Assembly: GCA_018920255.1 (NCBI GenBank)
Contig: JAHLMR010000004.1
Coordinates: forward strand, 1-41,037
DNA: 41,037 nt
Origin: Candidatus Aenigmatarchaeota archaeon
GTDB lineage: Archaea; Aenigmatarchaeota; Aenigmatarchaeia; Aenigmatarchaeales; JAHLMR01
Direction: 5' to 3'
The notes beneath the pieces are model-generated. The model did no database searches. It was not told the DNA's origin and was given only the letters and a program-made list of their open reading frames with translations. The translations under genes were made by a program, and so were the position numbers. This document shows, piece after piece, positions 9,926 to 20,760 of the stretch; within the stretch, counting starts at the first letter, position 1, and each line of letters opens with the position of its first letter.

Positions 9926-10753
9926 ATGGTAATTAAAAATTTTTTAAAATTTTTAGTAAATAGTAATGTATATTTAGCTATTGGTGCTGGTATAAATGCG
10001 ATTGTTGTAGCATTTTTATTAAATATGCCAATACTTTTAGAAATATTCTTTATACCGTTTTCAGGAAGTTTTTTTATTTATAATCTTAATAGAATAAGTG
10101 ATATAAAAGAAGATACTCTAAATCTACCAGAAAGAGTTAATTTTATAAAAAAATATGGAAAAAAAATATTTTTTATTTCCTTTATTTTTTATTTAATTGC
10201 TTTAATATTATCTTTTTTAAAAAATATAATTGTTGGTATTGTTGTTTTAATACCAGTAATAATTGCAATATTTTATTCATTTTTTAGATTGAAAAAAATT
10301 ACATTTATAAAAAATATTTTAGTTGGTTTTGCATGGGCATTTGGAAATTGTGTATTAGTTTATAGCTTTTTTAATATATGGAATCTTCAAAGTATAATAT
10401 TTTTCTTAATTTTCTTTTTATCATTTACAATAAATACAATAATATTTGATATAAAAGACATAACAGGTGATAGAATACAAAATATTATAACAATGCCAGT
10501 AAAATATGGCATTAAAAATACAAAATTAATATTATATGGAATATTTATATTAACAATTTTAATTACGTTTTATTCTTTTCTTTTAAATTTTAATACAATT
10601 ATAATATTTCCATATATAATATTTTTAGGAGTGTGTATAAACTATATAAGAGAAAATAAAAAATATCCTTGGTGGTATTTTGGGGTTGCAGTAGATGGTG
10701 AATTTTTAATTTTATTTTTAAGTTTTATAGTTTACACTTTGATGGTATTATGA
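9926..10753 (+). CDS. UbiA-family prenyltransferase
   Basis: Polytopic membrane protein with Asp-rich motifs NLNRISDIKED and DIKDITGDR. Confidence 0.75.
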   Translation: MVIKNFLKFLVNSNVYLAIGAGINAIVVAFLLNMPILLEIFFIPFSGSFFIYNLNRISDIKEDTLNLPERVNFIKKYGKKIFFISFIFYLIALILSFLKNIIVGIVVLIPVIIAIFYSFFRLKKITFIKNILVGFAWAFGNCVLVYSFFNIWNLQSIIFFLIFFLSFTINTIIFDIKDITGDRIQNIITMPVKYGIKNTKLILYGIFILTILITFYSFLLNFNTIIIFPYIIFLGVCINYIRENKKYPWWYFGVAVDGEFLILFLSFIVYTLMVL

Positions 10754-11865
10754 CAATAAAAGATAAAATAATATTATGGTATTTGAAAAAAATTTATCTT
10801 CCAAAACGTGAAATGTTTTATTATCCTGGATTTATAATGGAAAATTTAGGAACAAAAAATATTTATTTAAGAGAAATAGCTATCCCAGAAGATTTAATAA
10901 TAAATATAGAAAATAAAATACAAGAAAAAATAGCATATGAAATTGGTAAAAAATTTGGTTGGTATTATGCATTTTCTTCTAAATTACCAAGAATAAATGA
11001 AATTGAAAAGAAAAAATTTTTAGAATATGCTAATTTTTTAGTAAAATATATGGAAAGTGTTTCTTATGGTAAAAATTTAAAGGAAAAAATTGATTATGAT
11101 AAAAAAGTATTTCATTTGTTTGCTGATGAATATATAGTTTGTAAAAATAATGGAAAAGGATATATTTTTGGTTCTGGTGGCATAGCTGGAATTTGGGCTT
11201 ATGTTACAAACGATAAAACAATTGAAGGCATACAAATAAAATGTGTTGGAAAAGGAAATAAAAAATGTGAATTTATATGTGCGCCGTTTGAATTTTTAAA
11301 AGAAAAAGGATACAAGCCAATAAGATATATTGAATTGGAAGAAAATGAAATAATAAATAAAGAATATTCGGAAATAAATAAAATAAGAAGTGCGGTTTGG
11401 GCAAAACAATCTTTAAAAAGTTTAATAGATTCTAAAATTATAAAATATCAATTTGGTAATTTAATTTATAAAAATGAAAAATTTTGTCTTGTAGATAGTT
11501 TACTTATGTATCTTATTGAAGATAATATTAAAAAAATAAAGAATTGTGAAAAAATTTTATGGGATTGTTCTTTTGATTTTGGAAGAAAACTTGTAAGATT
11601 ATTTAATATTGAAAATGTTGAAAAATTTATTCAAGATTTATTTCCTGCTTTAGGCTTCGGAGATATTTTTATTAAAAAAGAAAAAAATAAGTATCAAATT
11701 TTTATAAGATGTTTTCCTTGGAATAAATATGAAATTGAATTTATAATATTTAGGGGAATTTTATCTGGATTATTATCAGAGTTTTATAATAAAAAAATAT
11801 TATTAAAATTAATAAGAAAAAAAATTAATAGTGAAGACGGTTTTTCTATATTAATTGGAAATTGA
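10750..11865 (+). CDS. V4R (4-vinyl reductase)-like domain protein, probably tandem
   Basis: FGSGGIAGIWAYVTNDKTIEGIQIKCVGKGNKKCEF plus C-terminal FRGILSGLLSEFYNKKI; ATGA overlap with the UbiA gene. Confidence 0.6.
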   Translation: MTIKDKIILWYLKKIYLPKREMFYYPGFIMENLGTKNIYLREIAIPEDLIINIENKIQEKIAYEIGKKFGWYYAFSSKLPRINEIEKKKFLEYANFLVKYMESVSYGKNLKEKIDYDKKVFHLFADEYIVCKNNGKGYIFGSGGIAGIWAYVTNDKTIEGIQIKCVGKGNKKCEFICAPFEFLKEKGYKPIRYIELEENEIINKEYSEINKIRSAVWAKQSLKSLIDSKIIKYQFGNLIYKNEKFCLVDSLLMYLIEDNIKKIKNCEKILWDCSFDFGRKLVRLFNIENVEKFIQDLFPALGFGDIFIKKEKNKYQIFIRCFPWNKYEIEFIIFRGILSGLLSEFYNKKILLKLIRKKINSEDGFSILIGN

Positions 11866-12519
11866 AATTCCTAAATCTGAAATTTTATAACTTTTAATTT
11901 CTTTTGAATTTTTTGTTCTTCTCATTTTTTTAACTTCTAATGTAAATTCTCTTTGCCCACCTAAATTTGTTGATATTAAATCTATAACTCCATCTGCAAC
12001 ATATTCTACAATATTATATCCATCATTACTTTCTTTTTCTGCAGTAAAAACTGTTGTGCAACCAGTTTCTTTAATTGCATTAATAAGTTTAAATAATTGT
12101 TTTCTCATTTCAAAGGGTTTTTCAAAATATAATGCTAAAGTAGAAACACTATCTATTGCTAATCTTGAAATTTTTTTTCTTCTTATTTCTTCTAAAAGAA
12201 TTTCTATTATATTTGTAACTTGAAATGGATCTTTATATATTATTGTTAATTTTCCTTGCTTTTCATATTTTTCTAAATCCCAACCAAATCTTTTAACATC
12301 ATTTTTCAAATCTTCTGGACTTTCTTCAAGTGTAATAATCATACAATTTTCTCCATTTTTTAATCCTTCATAAATAAATTGAATAACAAAAATAGATTTA
12401 CCTACTCCTGGACCACCATAAACTAAAATATTAGAACCCCTAATAAATCCACCTTCAATCATTTTATCTAAGCCAGGAATGCCTGTAGGAATTCTATCAA
12501 AATCTACATTCTTTGTCAT
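11851..12519 (-). CDS. KaiC/RadA-like P-loop ATPase
   Basis: RIPTGIPGLDKMIEGGFIRGSNILVYGGPGVGKS; ATG at 12519 preceded by GGTGAT. Confidence 0.85.
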   Translation of the reverse strand: MTKNVDFDRIPTGIPGLDKMIEGGFIRGSNILVYGGPGVGKSIFVIQFIYEGLKNGENCMIITLEESPEDLKNDVKRFGWDLEKYEKQGKLTIIYKDPFQVTNIIEILLEEIRRKKISRLAIDSVSTLALYFEKPFEMRKQLFKLINAIKETGCTTVFTAEKESNDGYNIVEYVADGVIDLISTNLGGQREFTLEVKKMRRTKNSKEIKSYKISDLGISISN

Positions 12520-12585
12520 ATAAATCACCTATTATTTATAAATTTTAAAGCATATTTATATAAAGTTTATGGTTCTATAATTATT

Positions 12586-13644
12586 ATGAAATATCTTTTT
12601 CTTTTAGGAAGAAACAATGAATTAAGTAAATTAGAAATATATTCATTTTTTAATACTGAAAAAATTAGTTTTAAAATTATTTCTGAGAAAGAAGATTATT
12701 TAATTATAGAGTCAAAAATTAATCCGGAAAAAATAATTAATAATCTAGGTGGAACAATAAAAATTTTTGAAAATATTTCAATTAGTGATTTTTTAAATTT
12801 TCATTTTCCAGAAAAGTTTATTTTTAAGTTAGATGTTAATAAAGAGCTTAGGAAAAAAATTAAAGAAAAAATACGTAATGAACACTTAAAGGCAATAGAA
12901 AAACCAAACATAACTCCAAGTCAAATTCATAAATTAAAATTACCTTTTTTTGAATTTATTGAAAGAGAAAATTTAATTTTTAAAATTTCAGCTATAACAA
13001 ATCCAAACATATTTAAAGAGTTAGATGAAAAACTTCCATTTAGAGATCCAAAAATAGAAATGAGTTTTAGGTTAGCTAAAATATTAGTTAATATTTCTGG
13101 TGCTAAAGAAGGGAAGGTTTTGCTTGATCCTTTTTGTGGCACCGGAACTATTTTATGTATTGGTCTTGAAAAAAATTGTAGAGTTATAGGTGTCGATATA
13201 GATGAAAAAAGAATAAAAGAAGCACAAGAAAATTTAAGATTTTTCTGTGAATATAAAAATATTCCTAAAAATTTTGAAGTTTTAAATGCAGATGCAAGAG
13301 AAATATCTAAATATATAAAATTTGCAGATATAATAGTAACAGAACCATATTTAGGTCCTCTTTTAAAGAAAATACCAAAAAGAGAAGAAATAGAAAAAAT
13401 TTTAAAGGAACTCTATAATCTTTATTCAACATTTTTATTTGAAGCTTCTAAAATCTTAAAAGAAAAAATGATTATTATTTTACCCTATTTTAAGCTGAAA
13501 AATGAAATTTTAAAATTAAATTATGAAGAAATGTTTAAAAAAGCAAATTTTAAAGTTTTAAATGAAATTGAATATTCACAAAAAAATAAGCTAAAAAGAA
13601 AAATATATATTTTAACACTTAATAATTTTACAGGCACCAGGTAA
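12586..13644 (+). CDS. Trm11/Trm-G10-like tRNA methyltransferase
   Basis: LLDPFCGTGTILCIGLEKNCRVIGVDID SAM motif; catalytic-loop position reads TEPYLGP. Confidence 0.75.
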   Translation: MKYLFLLGRNNELSKLEIYSFFNTEKISFKIISEKEDYLIIESKINPEKIINNLGGTIKIFENISISDFLNFHFPEKFIFKLDVNKELRKKIKEKIRNEHLKAIEKPNITPSQIHKLKLPFFEFIERENLIFKISAITNPNIFKELDEKLPFRDPKIEMSFRLAKILVNISGAKEGKVLLDPFCGTGTILCIGLEKNCRVIGVDIDEKRIKEAQENLRFFCEYKNIPKNFEVLNADAREISKYIKFADIIVTEPYLGPLLKKIPKREEIEKILKELYNLYSTFLFEASKILKEKMIIILPYFKLKNEILKLNYEEMFKKANFKVLNEIEYSQKNKLKRKIYILTLNNFTGTR

Positions 13645-14130
13645 TTTTGATGAAGCACGTCTTAATGCTTCTTTAACAATTTCATCCTTTCCTTCTGGAA
13701 CAGAAGCTACCATAATTTTTTGTCCGGGGTCTACTCTTGCTGCTTGTCCTATTGGTTTTCCAAAAGAATGTCTCATTCCTTCAGAATATCTATCTGCTCC
13801 AGCACCTGTTGCAAGAGCATTCTCTCTTAAAACATGATGAGGATATACTAAAATCTTTAAAAAGAAACCAGAATCACCAAAATTTTTTGAAAGATATTTT
13901 GTTGCTATAGTTCTTGCTGCTTCTAATGAATTTGATCTTATTTGTACTGGTACACTAGGAATAATAGCATATTTTAATGGAAAATTACCACTAACATTTC
14001 CTGTTTCAAAATGATGTATTTTTGAAGCAGGTACACCTTTTACATAGCTTTTTCTAGGCTTTCTTTTAGATATTCTTGTATATGGTTTTTTCTTTATATG
14101 ATGATAACATCTCATTGGACGTATTGGCAT
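13612..14130 (-). CDS. rpl10e: 50S ribosomal protein L10e (uL16)
   Basis: MPIRPMRCYHHIKKKPYTRISKRKPRKSYVKGVP... Confidence 0.95.
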   Translation of the reverse strand: MPIRPMRCYHHIKKKPYTRISKRKPRKSYVKGVPASKIHHFETGNVSGNFPLKYAIIPSVPVQIRSNSLEAARTIATKYLSKNFGDSGFFLKILVYPHHVLRENALATGAGADRYSEGMRHSFGKPIGQAARVDPGQKIMVASVPEGKDEIVKEALRRASSKLPGACKIIKC

Positions 14131-14195
14131 TTATCCCACCTTTATTGAAAATTATTTTAAGGAAGAATATATTTAAAGATTTTCATTTTAAATTT

Positions 14196-14606
14196 TTATT
14201 CCCCTAAAATTTTTACTAAAACTTTTTTTCTTCTTTGACCATCGAATTCAAAATAAAAAATTTCTTCCCAAGGACCTAAATCAAGTTTTCCATTTGTTAT
14301 TGCAAGCACAACTTGATGGCCCATAAACTGACGCCAAATATGAGCTGCTGCATTATCCTCTCCTACATTATGTTTATATTTATCATTATAAGGCACAAGT
14401 CTTTCTAGAACTCTTAAAAAATCAGAATGCAAGCCACTTTCATTATCATTTACAACAACTGCAGCTGTTATATGCATAGGATTTATAAGAACTAATCCTT
14501 CTTTAATTTTTGATTTTTCAACCAATTCTTCTATTTTATCTGTTATTCTTATAATTTCAATTTTATTTCTTGTATTAAATTCTAAATAATCTGTAAACAC
14601 TTTCAT
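14196..14606 (-). CDS. YjbQ/UPF0047 family protein
   Basis: [32 protein letters not shown]...[49 protein letters not shown]. Confidence 0.9.
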   Translation of the reverse strand: MKVFTDYLEFNTRNKIEIIRITDKIEELVEKSKIKEGLVLINPMHITAAVVVNDNESGLHSDFLRVLERLVPYNDKYKHNVGEDNAAAHIWRQFMGHQVVLAITNGKLDLGPWEEIFYFEFDGQRRKKVLVKILGE

Positions 14607-14632
14607 AGAAGAAATTATGGGTATTAAAATAT

Positions 14633-15790
14633 TTAAGTTTGTTTTTCCTTTTGTTTTTCCTTTTTAATTTCATTTAAAATTTTTTTAATAGATTCATCAG
14701 CTTTATCTTTATTGTTTTCAATACCACAGGTATTTCCAACACCAATAATTAAAATATTTTCATTTTTTTCAGCTTGTCTTATAAGTTTTTCTACCCTTTC
14801 TTTTGCTTTTTCAACAGCATTTACTATTTCTAGTTTCATAGGTTGAAGTGCTTCTTCATCACTTACTTTAATAACAACAGCATCCAGTGGAATATTATTT
14901 GAAACAGCAAATTCTTCTATTTCATATCTTTCAACACCAGATCCACCCATTGCAACCCCAACTCCTTCAGCAATAGATCCTGGTTTTTCTCCTTCTAATC
15001 TTAAGCCAGCATCTATTGTTATTATTCTGTTAATCTTAATATTTTTTGATAGCTTTAATAAAAATTTTCCAGGTTGGCCTGTTGATGCACCTGGACCTAA
15101 AGCTTTACTAATAATAACATTTTTTCCAAACATTTTTGTTTTATAATAAACAAATTCTTCTTCTTTCATAATTTCTGGATTCCCACTTATCATTGTTGCT
15201 GCAACAAGCGGACCTATTCCATCACCAATTGCTTTTCCATCTGCAAAAGCCATTGTTGCTTTTTTTACAGAATTTGCTATTCTTTCAATAAGAGGTAATT
15301 GCATTTGAAGAATAATAGCCAATTGATACAACTTATATTTTTTTATTATTTCAAAATTATGACGTACTATTTTTGCAAGTTGATGAATAGTTATTGCTCC
15401 CATTAAAGCATTCTTAATATTATTTTGTTTTTCTAAGCTTGCTGTTGGAAGAATTTGTTTTACAAAATAATTAAATTTTTTATCTGATAATCTTATTATC
15501 ATATCTAATTTTTTAACTATTCCATAAGGATCTAAACTTACAGGTTCAACAGAAAAAAAATCTAAAAATTCTGTTATTTTTCTTTTTAATTCTGAATTTG
15601 ATGTTTTTGATATACTTTTGATAACATAATCTCTTGAACTAGAAGCAATTATTTCAAATTTTTTAACATCGTTTTCTAATTTTAACATAGTTTGAGTAAA
15701 AATAATTCTTGGACCAAAAATTATAAAGATAAAGAAAAATAATATCCAAATTATTGTTGAAACCAAGTCACCTGATTCTAAACCAAACAT
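14633..15790 (-). CDS. DUF1512 family archaeal membrane-anchored protein
   Basis: N-terminal TM; conserved [24 protein letters not shown] and [18 protein letters not shown]. Confidence 0.8.
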   Translation of the reverse strand: MFGLESGDLVSTIIWILFFFIFIIFGPRIIFTQTMLKLENDVKKFEIIASSSRDYVIKSISKTSNSELKRKITEFLDFFSVEPVSLDPYGIVKKLDMIIRLSDKKFNYFVKQILPTASLEKQNNIKNALMGAITIHQLAKIVRHNFEIIKKYKLYQLAIILQMQLPLIERIANSVKKATMAFADGKAIGDGIGPLVAATMISGNPEIMKEEEFVYYKTKMFGKNVIISKALGPGASTGQPGKFLLKLSKNIKINRIITIDAGLRLEGEKPGSIAEGVGVAMGGSGVERYEIEEFAVSNNIPLDAVVIKVSDEEALQPMKLEIVNAVEKAKERVEKLIRQAEKNENILIIGVGNTCGIENNKDKADESIKKILNEIKKEKQKEKQT

Positions 15791-15835
15791 TTAAATCACA
15801 GTTATTTAAATTAATTTTATAATTTAAAAAGATTT

Positions 15836-16000
15836 TTATTTACTTATAGCACCAACTGGGCAAACAGATATCGCTTCCTCAATACATTTTGCTTTTTTAT
15901 TTTTAACTGTAGATTTTCCATTTTTTATTTCAAATCCGTCCGGACAAACAGATGCACATGCACCACAACCTATACATTTATTTTTATCTACTTTTACCAA
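15836..16000 (-). CDS. 54-aa 4Fe-4S ferredoxin (missed by ORF track), TTG start
   Basis: MVKVDKNKCIGCGACASVCPDGFEIKNGKSTVKNKKAKCIEEAISVCPVGAISK; GAGGTGAT SD upstream of TTG at 16000. Confidence 0.92.
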   Translation of the reverse strand: MVKVDKNKCIGCGACASVCPDGFEIKNGKSTVKNKKAKCIEEAISVCPVGAISK

Positions 16001-16005
16001 TTTAA

Positions 16006-16335
16006 TCACCTCAAATTTTTATTTAACCATTCTTTAATTTTTTCTTCTGGCATTAGTCCTATAAACTCATTTATTATTTTTCCGTTTTTAAAAAGTTTTA
16101 CTGAAGGCACTGACATTATATTATATTTTTCTGTTGTTAGGATACATTTATCAATATTTATTTTTGCTAATATAAACTTTCCTTTATATTCTTTTGCAAT
16201 TTTTTCTAAAATTGGTTTTAATAAATTACAAGGACCACACCAATCCGCATAAAAATCAGCAAGTATAGGTATTTTTTTAGATTGTTCTATTACCTTTTCA
16301 TTAAAATTTTCATCTGTAACTTCTATTTCATACAA
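16006..16335 (-). CDS. Thioredoxin
   Basis: FYADWCGPCNLLKPI; likely TTG start at 16335 after GGGGTGAT (track uses GTG at 16344). Confidence 0.9.
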   Translation of the reverse strand: MYEIEVTDENFNEKVIEQSKKIPILADFYADWCGPCNLLKPILEKIAKEYKGKFILAKINIDKCILTTEKYNIMSVPSVKLFKNGKIINEFIGLMPEEKIKEWLNKNLR

Positions 16336-16346
16336 AAAAATCACCC

Positions 16347-16898
16347 CTATAACATAATCATTAAAAATCCAACGGTTAATGGTATTGAAATGTTATCATT
16401 AACATATGGAAATACCTCTATACATGTAGTAATTATAGATATTAATAAAGCATTATAAAAATTTGTATAAAACAATAAAATTAATAAACATGATATGAAA
16501 AAAATGATTGAACCTTCTAAACTTTTATATTTATTAACATAAAATTTGTGTTTACCATATTTTATTCCAACTAATGTAGATAACATATCTGAAATTGAAA
16601 GCACAGCTATTGAAGCTGATGCAATATTTTTTGGAAATAAAATAATAGAAAGAGATATTGAAAAGAAAAAATATAACGCCCCTTTAAATGGAAATTTAGC
16701 TTCCTCTTTTCTTTCATAATCTTTTATAAACTTTTCTATTTTTTTATTCTTTCTTATAAATGTTCTAAAATAAGCAAAAAGAAATAAAAATATAATAGTA
16801 AAAAATGAAATAAAAAATGCTAATTCTCTATTTAAAATAACCATAATTGAAAAAATAATTCCGCTTCCATGAACTAATTGTCTTTTAATTTCATTCAT
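16347..16898 (-). CDS. Dolichol/polyprenol kinase or cytidylyltransferase-like membrane protein
   Basis: MNEIKRQLVHGSGII...SISDMLSTLVGIKYGKHK...KSLEGSIIFFISC. Confidence 0.65.
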   Translation of the reverse strand: MNEIKRQLVHGSGIIFSIMVILNRELAFFISFFTIIFLFLFAYFRTFIRKNKKIEKFIKDYERKEEAKFPFKGALYFFFSISLSIILFPKNIASASIAVLSISDMLSTLVGIKYGKHKFYVNKYKSLEGSIIFFISCLLILLFYTNFYNALLISIITTCIEVFPYVNDNISIPLTVGFLMIML

Positions 16899-17370
16899 TA
16901 AATACCCTCTTTTTTCTTTCAATTTCTTCATATTCCCTTTTAATTCTTTGAAATTCATCTTTTTTCTTTAAACCTAATAAAAATAAAAATGGAAATAAAA
17001 TTATTTTTAAAATAAATTTTATAAGATGAAAAAACTCATAAATAAAAAATAAAAGTACTGCTAAAAAAGCAAACTGAATTCCTGTTGAAATATCTGGAGA
17101 TATTCCAAGAGAAAGTCCTAAAAATGATATAATCCATGGAAATAAAAACCCTAAAATACCTATACCCATTGCTTTAATTAGTAATTTCATAGTACGATAA
17201 AGGAAAAAAATTGATAGTATAAAAACAATTAAAATTATTGCTGTTTGTAAAGATAAATCAGAAGGTATTAATGATGTAGGGAGAAAATCTTTCCATTGAA
17301 TTGTTGGTAATGTTATTGGAATTTTTATTGGAATATCACCAATTTTTATTGGAATTTCAATTTCAGCCAT
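16891..17370 (-). CDS. Hypothetical membrane protein
   Basis: ORF with several hydrophobic helices and basic C-terminus. Confidence 0.65.
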   Translation of the reverse strand: MAEIEIPIKIGDIPIKIPITLPTIQWKDFLPTSLIPSDLSLQTAIILIVFILSIFFLYRTMKLLIKAMGIGILGFLFPWIISFLGLSLGISPDISTGIQFAFLAVLLFFIYEFFHLIKFILKIILFPFLFLLGLKKKDEFQRIKREYEEIERKKRVFNE

Positions 17371-17374
17371 TTAA

Positions 17375-19561
17375 TCACTTTGCTTTTTCAATAGGCTGTT
17401 TAGCTTCCCAATCTTTTTTTGTTATACAACTTGGATCTAAACACATTTTGAATGGTCTTTTTCCTTGTCTTATTATGTAAACTATTGATGTTTTACACTT
17501 TTCACAAACATTTTCTGTTTTTCTTATTTCAGCATTGTTTGGAAGAGGGAAGCCTAACGTGCATATTGGTGTCCATTTTTTATCTTTCCATGAGCATTTA
17601 CATTTTCCTTTTTGTTCTCCACAAATTGGACATTTACATTTACATGCTGACCTAGAATAACCACATTTTATACATTTATTATAATTTGTACAACCTATGA
17701 ATTTCTTTTTTGTTAATGGATTAAAAAGTACTTTTAATGTTCCTCCACATTTTGGACATTTTCCCATATTTATTTTTTCTTCGATAGTTGAAATAATCGC
17801 CTTTCCTAATTCCTTTCCTATTTTTTCTTGATTTTTTTGAAGCTCTTCAACTATTTTTTTCACAACTTTTCTTGCAGAATTTAAAACATCTTTCCTTTCT
17901 TTTCTTTTATTAAAAATATCTTCTAGTTCTTTTTCAAATTTTCTTGTTAATTTTTCATCAACTAAATCTGGAACATACTTTTTAAGTGTTTCTGCAACAG
18001 ATAATCCTAAATCTGTAACTCTTATTGTTTTATCAATTAAATATCCTCTATCATAAAGAGTTTGTAAAATTGCTGCACGAGTTGCACGTGTGCCTAAATT
18101 TCTTTTTTCCATTTCTTTTATTATTGCTGCTTGACTATATCTGGGTGGTGGAGATGTTTCTTTTTCTATTTTTAATATTTTTTCTATTTTTATTTTATCA
18201 TCCTTTTTCATATCAGGAAGAATTATTTCATCAAATTTTGCATATGGACCATAAAATTCTATCCAGCCTTTTTCAATTGTTCTCCTTCCAGATAGTTTAA
18301 AGATATAACCATTAATATCAAGTTTTACGTGAATACCTTCTCTTTTTGCTGGTTTCCAAAATGCAACGAAAAATCTTCTACAAATTAAATCATAAATTTT
18401 TGCAGCAGGACCAGTAAGTTCTTTTGATGGGGGCTCTACTGTTGGATGTATACATTCATGTGCAGGATCTGTCTTTTTACCTTCAACTGGAACTAATTTT
18501 TCAAGTTCTAAAAGTTTTTTACAAATTGGTGCATATTTTTTAATATTAGAAAGAGCAGTTAGTATTTCTTTATAACCAACTGATGCTGGAAGCTTTTCGC
18601 TTGAAGTTCTAGGATAACTTATATATGCACTTGTATAAAGTTTTTGTGCAATTTGCATTGTTTGTTGAGGTGTATAACCAAAAAGTCTATATGCTTCTGT
18701 TTGAAGAGAAGTTATATTAAATGGAACTGGTGGTGATTGTTCATATTCTTTTTTTGTTATCTCCTTTACAATTGCAAATTTTGCGTTTTTAATTTTTTTA
18801 TTTATCTCTTCAGCTTCTTTCTCATTTGTAATTTTTTCCTTTTCAAACTCTGCTTCTATTTTTTTACCATTTACATTAACTATTGCTTGAATAATCCAAT
18901 AAGGAGTTGGTTTAAATTTTTTAATTTCAAGTTCTCTTTCTGCTAATAAACATAAAAGTGGTCCTTGAACTCTTCCTGCTGTTACTAAAGAAAATCTTGC
19001 TCCAGCTTTTTTAACTGCATTTGTAAGTCCCTTTGAAACGTTTATACCATAATAAAAATCTAATTCATGCCTTGCCAAGCCAGATTCTATATTTTGCCAA
19101 TCTAAATGCGGAAGTATGTTTTCATATGATTTTATCAAATCTGGTTTTGCTAATGTACTAAATTGCATTCTTTTTGCATCTTTTGCACCACAAATAAATC
19201 TAAGTATATTATATCCTATTACAGAACCTTCATTATCAAAATCACATGCTATTATAAAATCATTGCATTTTTTGGCTACTTCTTCCATAGATTTAAAATA
19301 TTTTTCAGTGAATTTTGATGCCTTTCTTATTGCATATGATGGCTCCCATTTAACATCAAAAACAGGAAACTGCTTTCCATCTGCAGCTAAATTAAATAAA
19401 TGACCAACAGCTGGTGCAGCAATAAATTTTTTTCCATCTCTTAAAAATTCATAATACTCAACACCATAAGAAGTTGTTTTTTTCTTTAATTCTCTTTCAG
19501 CTAATGCTTTTGCAATATGCATGCATGCATCAGGTTTTTCTGCAATAATTAAGGTTGTCAT
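17375..19561 (-). CDS. topA: DNA topoisomerase I (type IA) with C-terminal zinc fingers
   Basis: TLIIAEKPDACMHIAKALA, CDFDNEGSVIGYNI, YISYPRTSSEKLP, CPKCGGTL cysteine clusters; internal ATG at 19561 preferred. Confidence 0.95.
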   Translation of the reverse strand: MTTLIIAEKPDACMHIAKALAERELKKKTTSYGVEYYEFLRDGKKFIAAPAVGHLFNLAADGKQFPVFDVKWEPSYAIRKASKFTEKYFKSMEEVAKKCNDFIIACDFDNEGSVIGYNILRFICGAKDAKRMQFSTLAKPDLIKSYENILPHLDWQNIESGLARHELDFYYGINVSKGLTNAVKKAGARFSLVTAGRVQGPLLCLLAERELEIKKFKPTPYWIIQAIVNVNGKKIEAEFEKEKITNEKEAEEINKKIKNAKFAIVKEITKKEYEQSPPVPFNITSLQTEAYRLFGYTPQQTMQIAQKLYTSAYISYPRTSSEKLPASVGYKEILTALSNIKKYAPICKKLLELEKLVPVEGKKTDPAHECIHPTVEPPSKELTGPAAKIYDLICRRFFVAFWKPAKREGIHVKLDINGYIFKLSGRRTIEKGWIEFYGPYAKFDEIILPDMKKDDKIKIEKILKIEKETSPPPRYSQAAIIKEMEKRNLGTRATRAAILQTLYDRGYLIDKTIRVTDLGLSVAETLKKYVPDLVDEKLTRKFEKELEDIFNKRKERKDVLNSARKVVKKIVEELQKNQEKIGKELGKAIISTIEEKINMGKCPKCGGTLKVLFNPLTKKKFIGCTNYNKCIKCGYSRSACKCKCPICGEQKGKCKCSWKDKKWTPICTLGFPLPNNAEIRKTENVCEKCKTSIVYIIRQGKRPFKMCLDPSCITKKDWEAKQPIEKAK

Positions 19562-19667
19562 CTTATCACTTCTATTGTAAATATATAATATATGGTAAAT
19601 ATTTAAAGGTTTATAAGCCACAATTTTTAATAAACAATACTCAATAATTTATTTAAAAGGTGAGATT

Positions 19668-20756
19668 GTGGATATTGAAAGAAAAATTGAGATTATAATG
19701 CGGCCACCAACAGAAGAGATACTTACAATAGAAGAACTTAAGAATTTATTAGAATCAAATCCTCATCCAATAGCATATAATGGTTGGGAGCCATCTGGAC
19801 TTATGCATCTTGGAACTGGTTTAATTTGTGCTTATAAAATGAAAGATTTTATAGAAGCTGGAATAAAATTTAAAGCATATCTTGCAACATGGCATGCATT
19901 TATTAATAATAAGCTTGGGGGAGATATTGAATTAATTAAAAAAGCTGCTTTACATTTTAAACATGGGTGGATAAGCCTTGGTGTGCCTGAAAATAAAATA
20001 GAGTTTATATGGCCAGAAAATGAATATAATGATATAAAATATTGGGAAAAGGTAATAAAAATTTCTAAATTAATGACAATTTCAAGAGCAAAAAGAACGC
20101 TTGAAATAGCTGGAAGAAAAGAAATAGAAGTTAATAAAGTTGCTGACTTTATTTATACTCCTATGCAAGTAGCAGATATTTTTCAATTTAATGTAAATAT
20201 TTGTCAACTAGGAATGGATCAAAGAAAAGCAAACGTTGTAGCAAAAGAGTTAGGTGAATCGCTTGGTTTTTGGAATCCGGTTGCTGTTCATCATCATTTA
20301 TTACAAGGACTTTCTGAGCCACCGGTATGGCCTATTCCTGAAAATATGAAAAAAGAGATTTTAATTTCAATTAAAATGTCAAAAAGTAAACCGAAAACTT
20401 GTATTTTTATTTATGATTCTCCTGAAGAAATTAAAGAAAAAGTAAAAAGAGCTTTTTGTCCAGAAAAAATAATTGAATTTAATCCTATTATAGATATATG
20501 TAAACATATAATTTTTAGAGAAAGAAACGAAATTATAATAGAAAGACCACAAAAATATGGAGGTAGGTTAGAAATACAAAGTTTTGAAGAGTTATGTAAA
20601 GTGTATAGAGATGGAAAACTTCATCCATTGGATCTTAAAAATGCTGTTACAGAAATTTTAATAGAAATTTTAGAACCTTCAAGAAAATATTTTCAAGAGA
20701 ATAGGGAAGCAAAAGAAACATTAGAAATTTTAAAAAAAGCTACAATAACAAGATGA
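19668..20756 (+). CDS. tyrS: Tyrosyl-tRNA synthetase, GTG start
   Basis: NGWEPSGLMHLGTG (HIGH-like), KMSKSKP, QLGMDQRKANVVAKEL. Confidence 0.9.
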   Translation: MDIERKIEIIMRPPTEEILTIEELKNLLESNPHPIAYNGWEPSGLMHLGTGLICAYKMKDFIEAGIKFKAYLATWHAFINNKLGGDIELIKKAALHFKHGWISLGVPENKIEFIWPENEYNDIKYWEKVIKISKLMTISRAKRTLEIAGRKEIEVNKVADFIYTPMQVADIFQFNVNICQLGMDQRKANVVAKELGESLGFWNPVAVHHHLLQGLSEPPVWPIPENMKKEILISIKMSKSKPKTCIFIYDSPEEIKEKVKRAFCPEKIIEFNPIIDICKHIIFRERNEIIIERPQKYGGRLEIQSFEELCKVYRDGKLHPLDLKNAVTEILIEILEPSRKYFQENREAKETLEILKKATITR

Positions 20757-20760
20757 TGCT

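Noticed and set aside
17452-19403. Plus-strand ORFs at 17452, 18025, 18737 and 19116
   Set aside because: Antisense to topA; Phe/Leu-rich artefacts.
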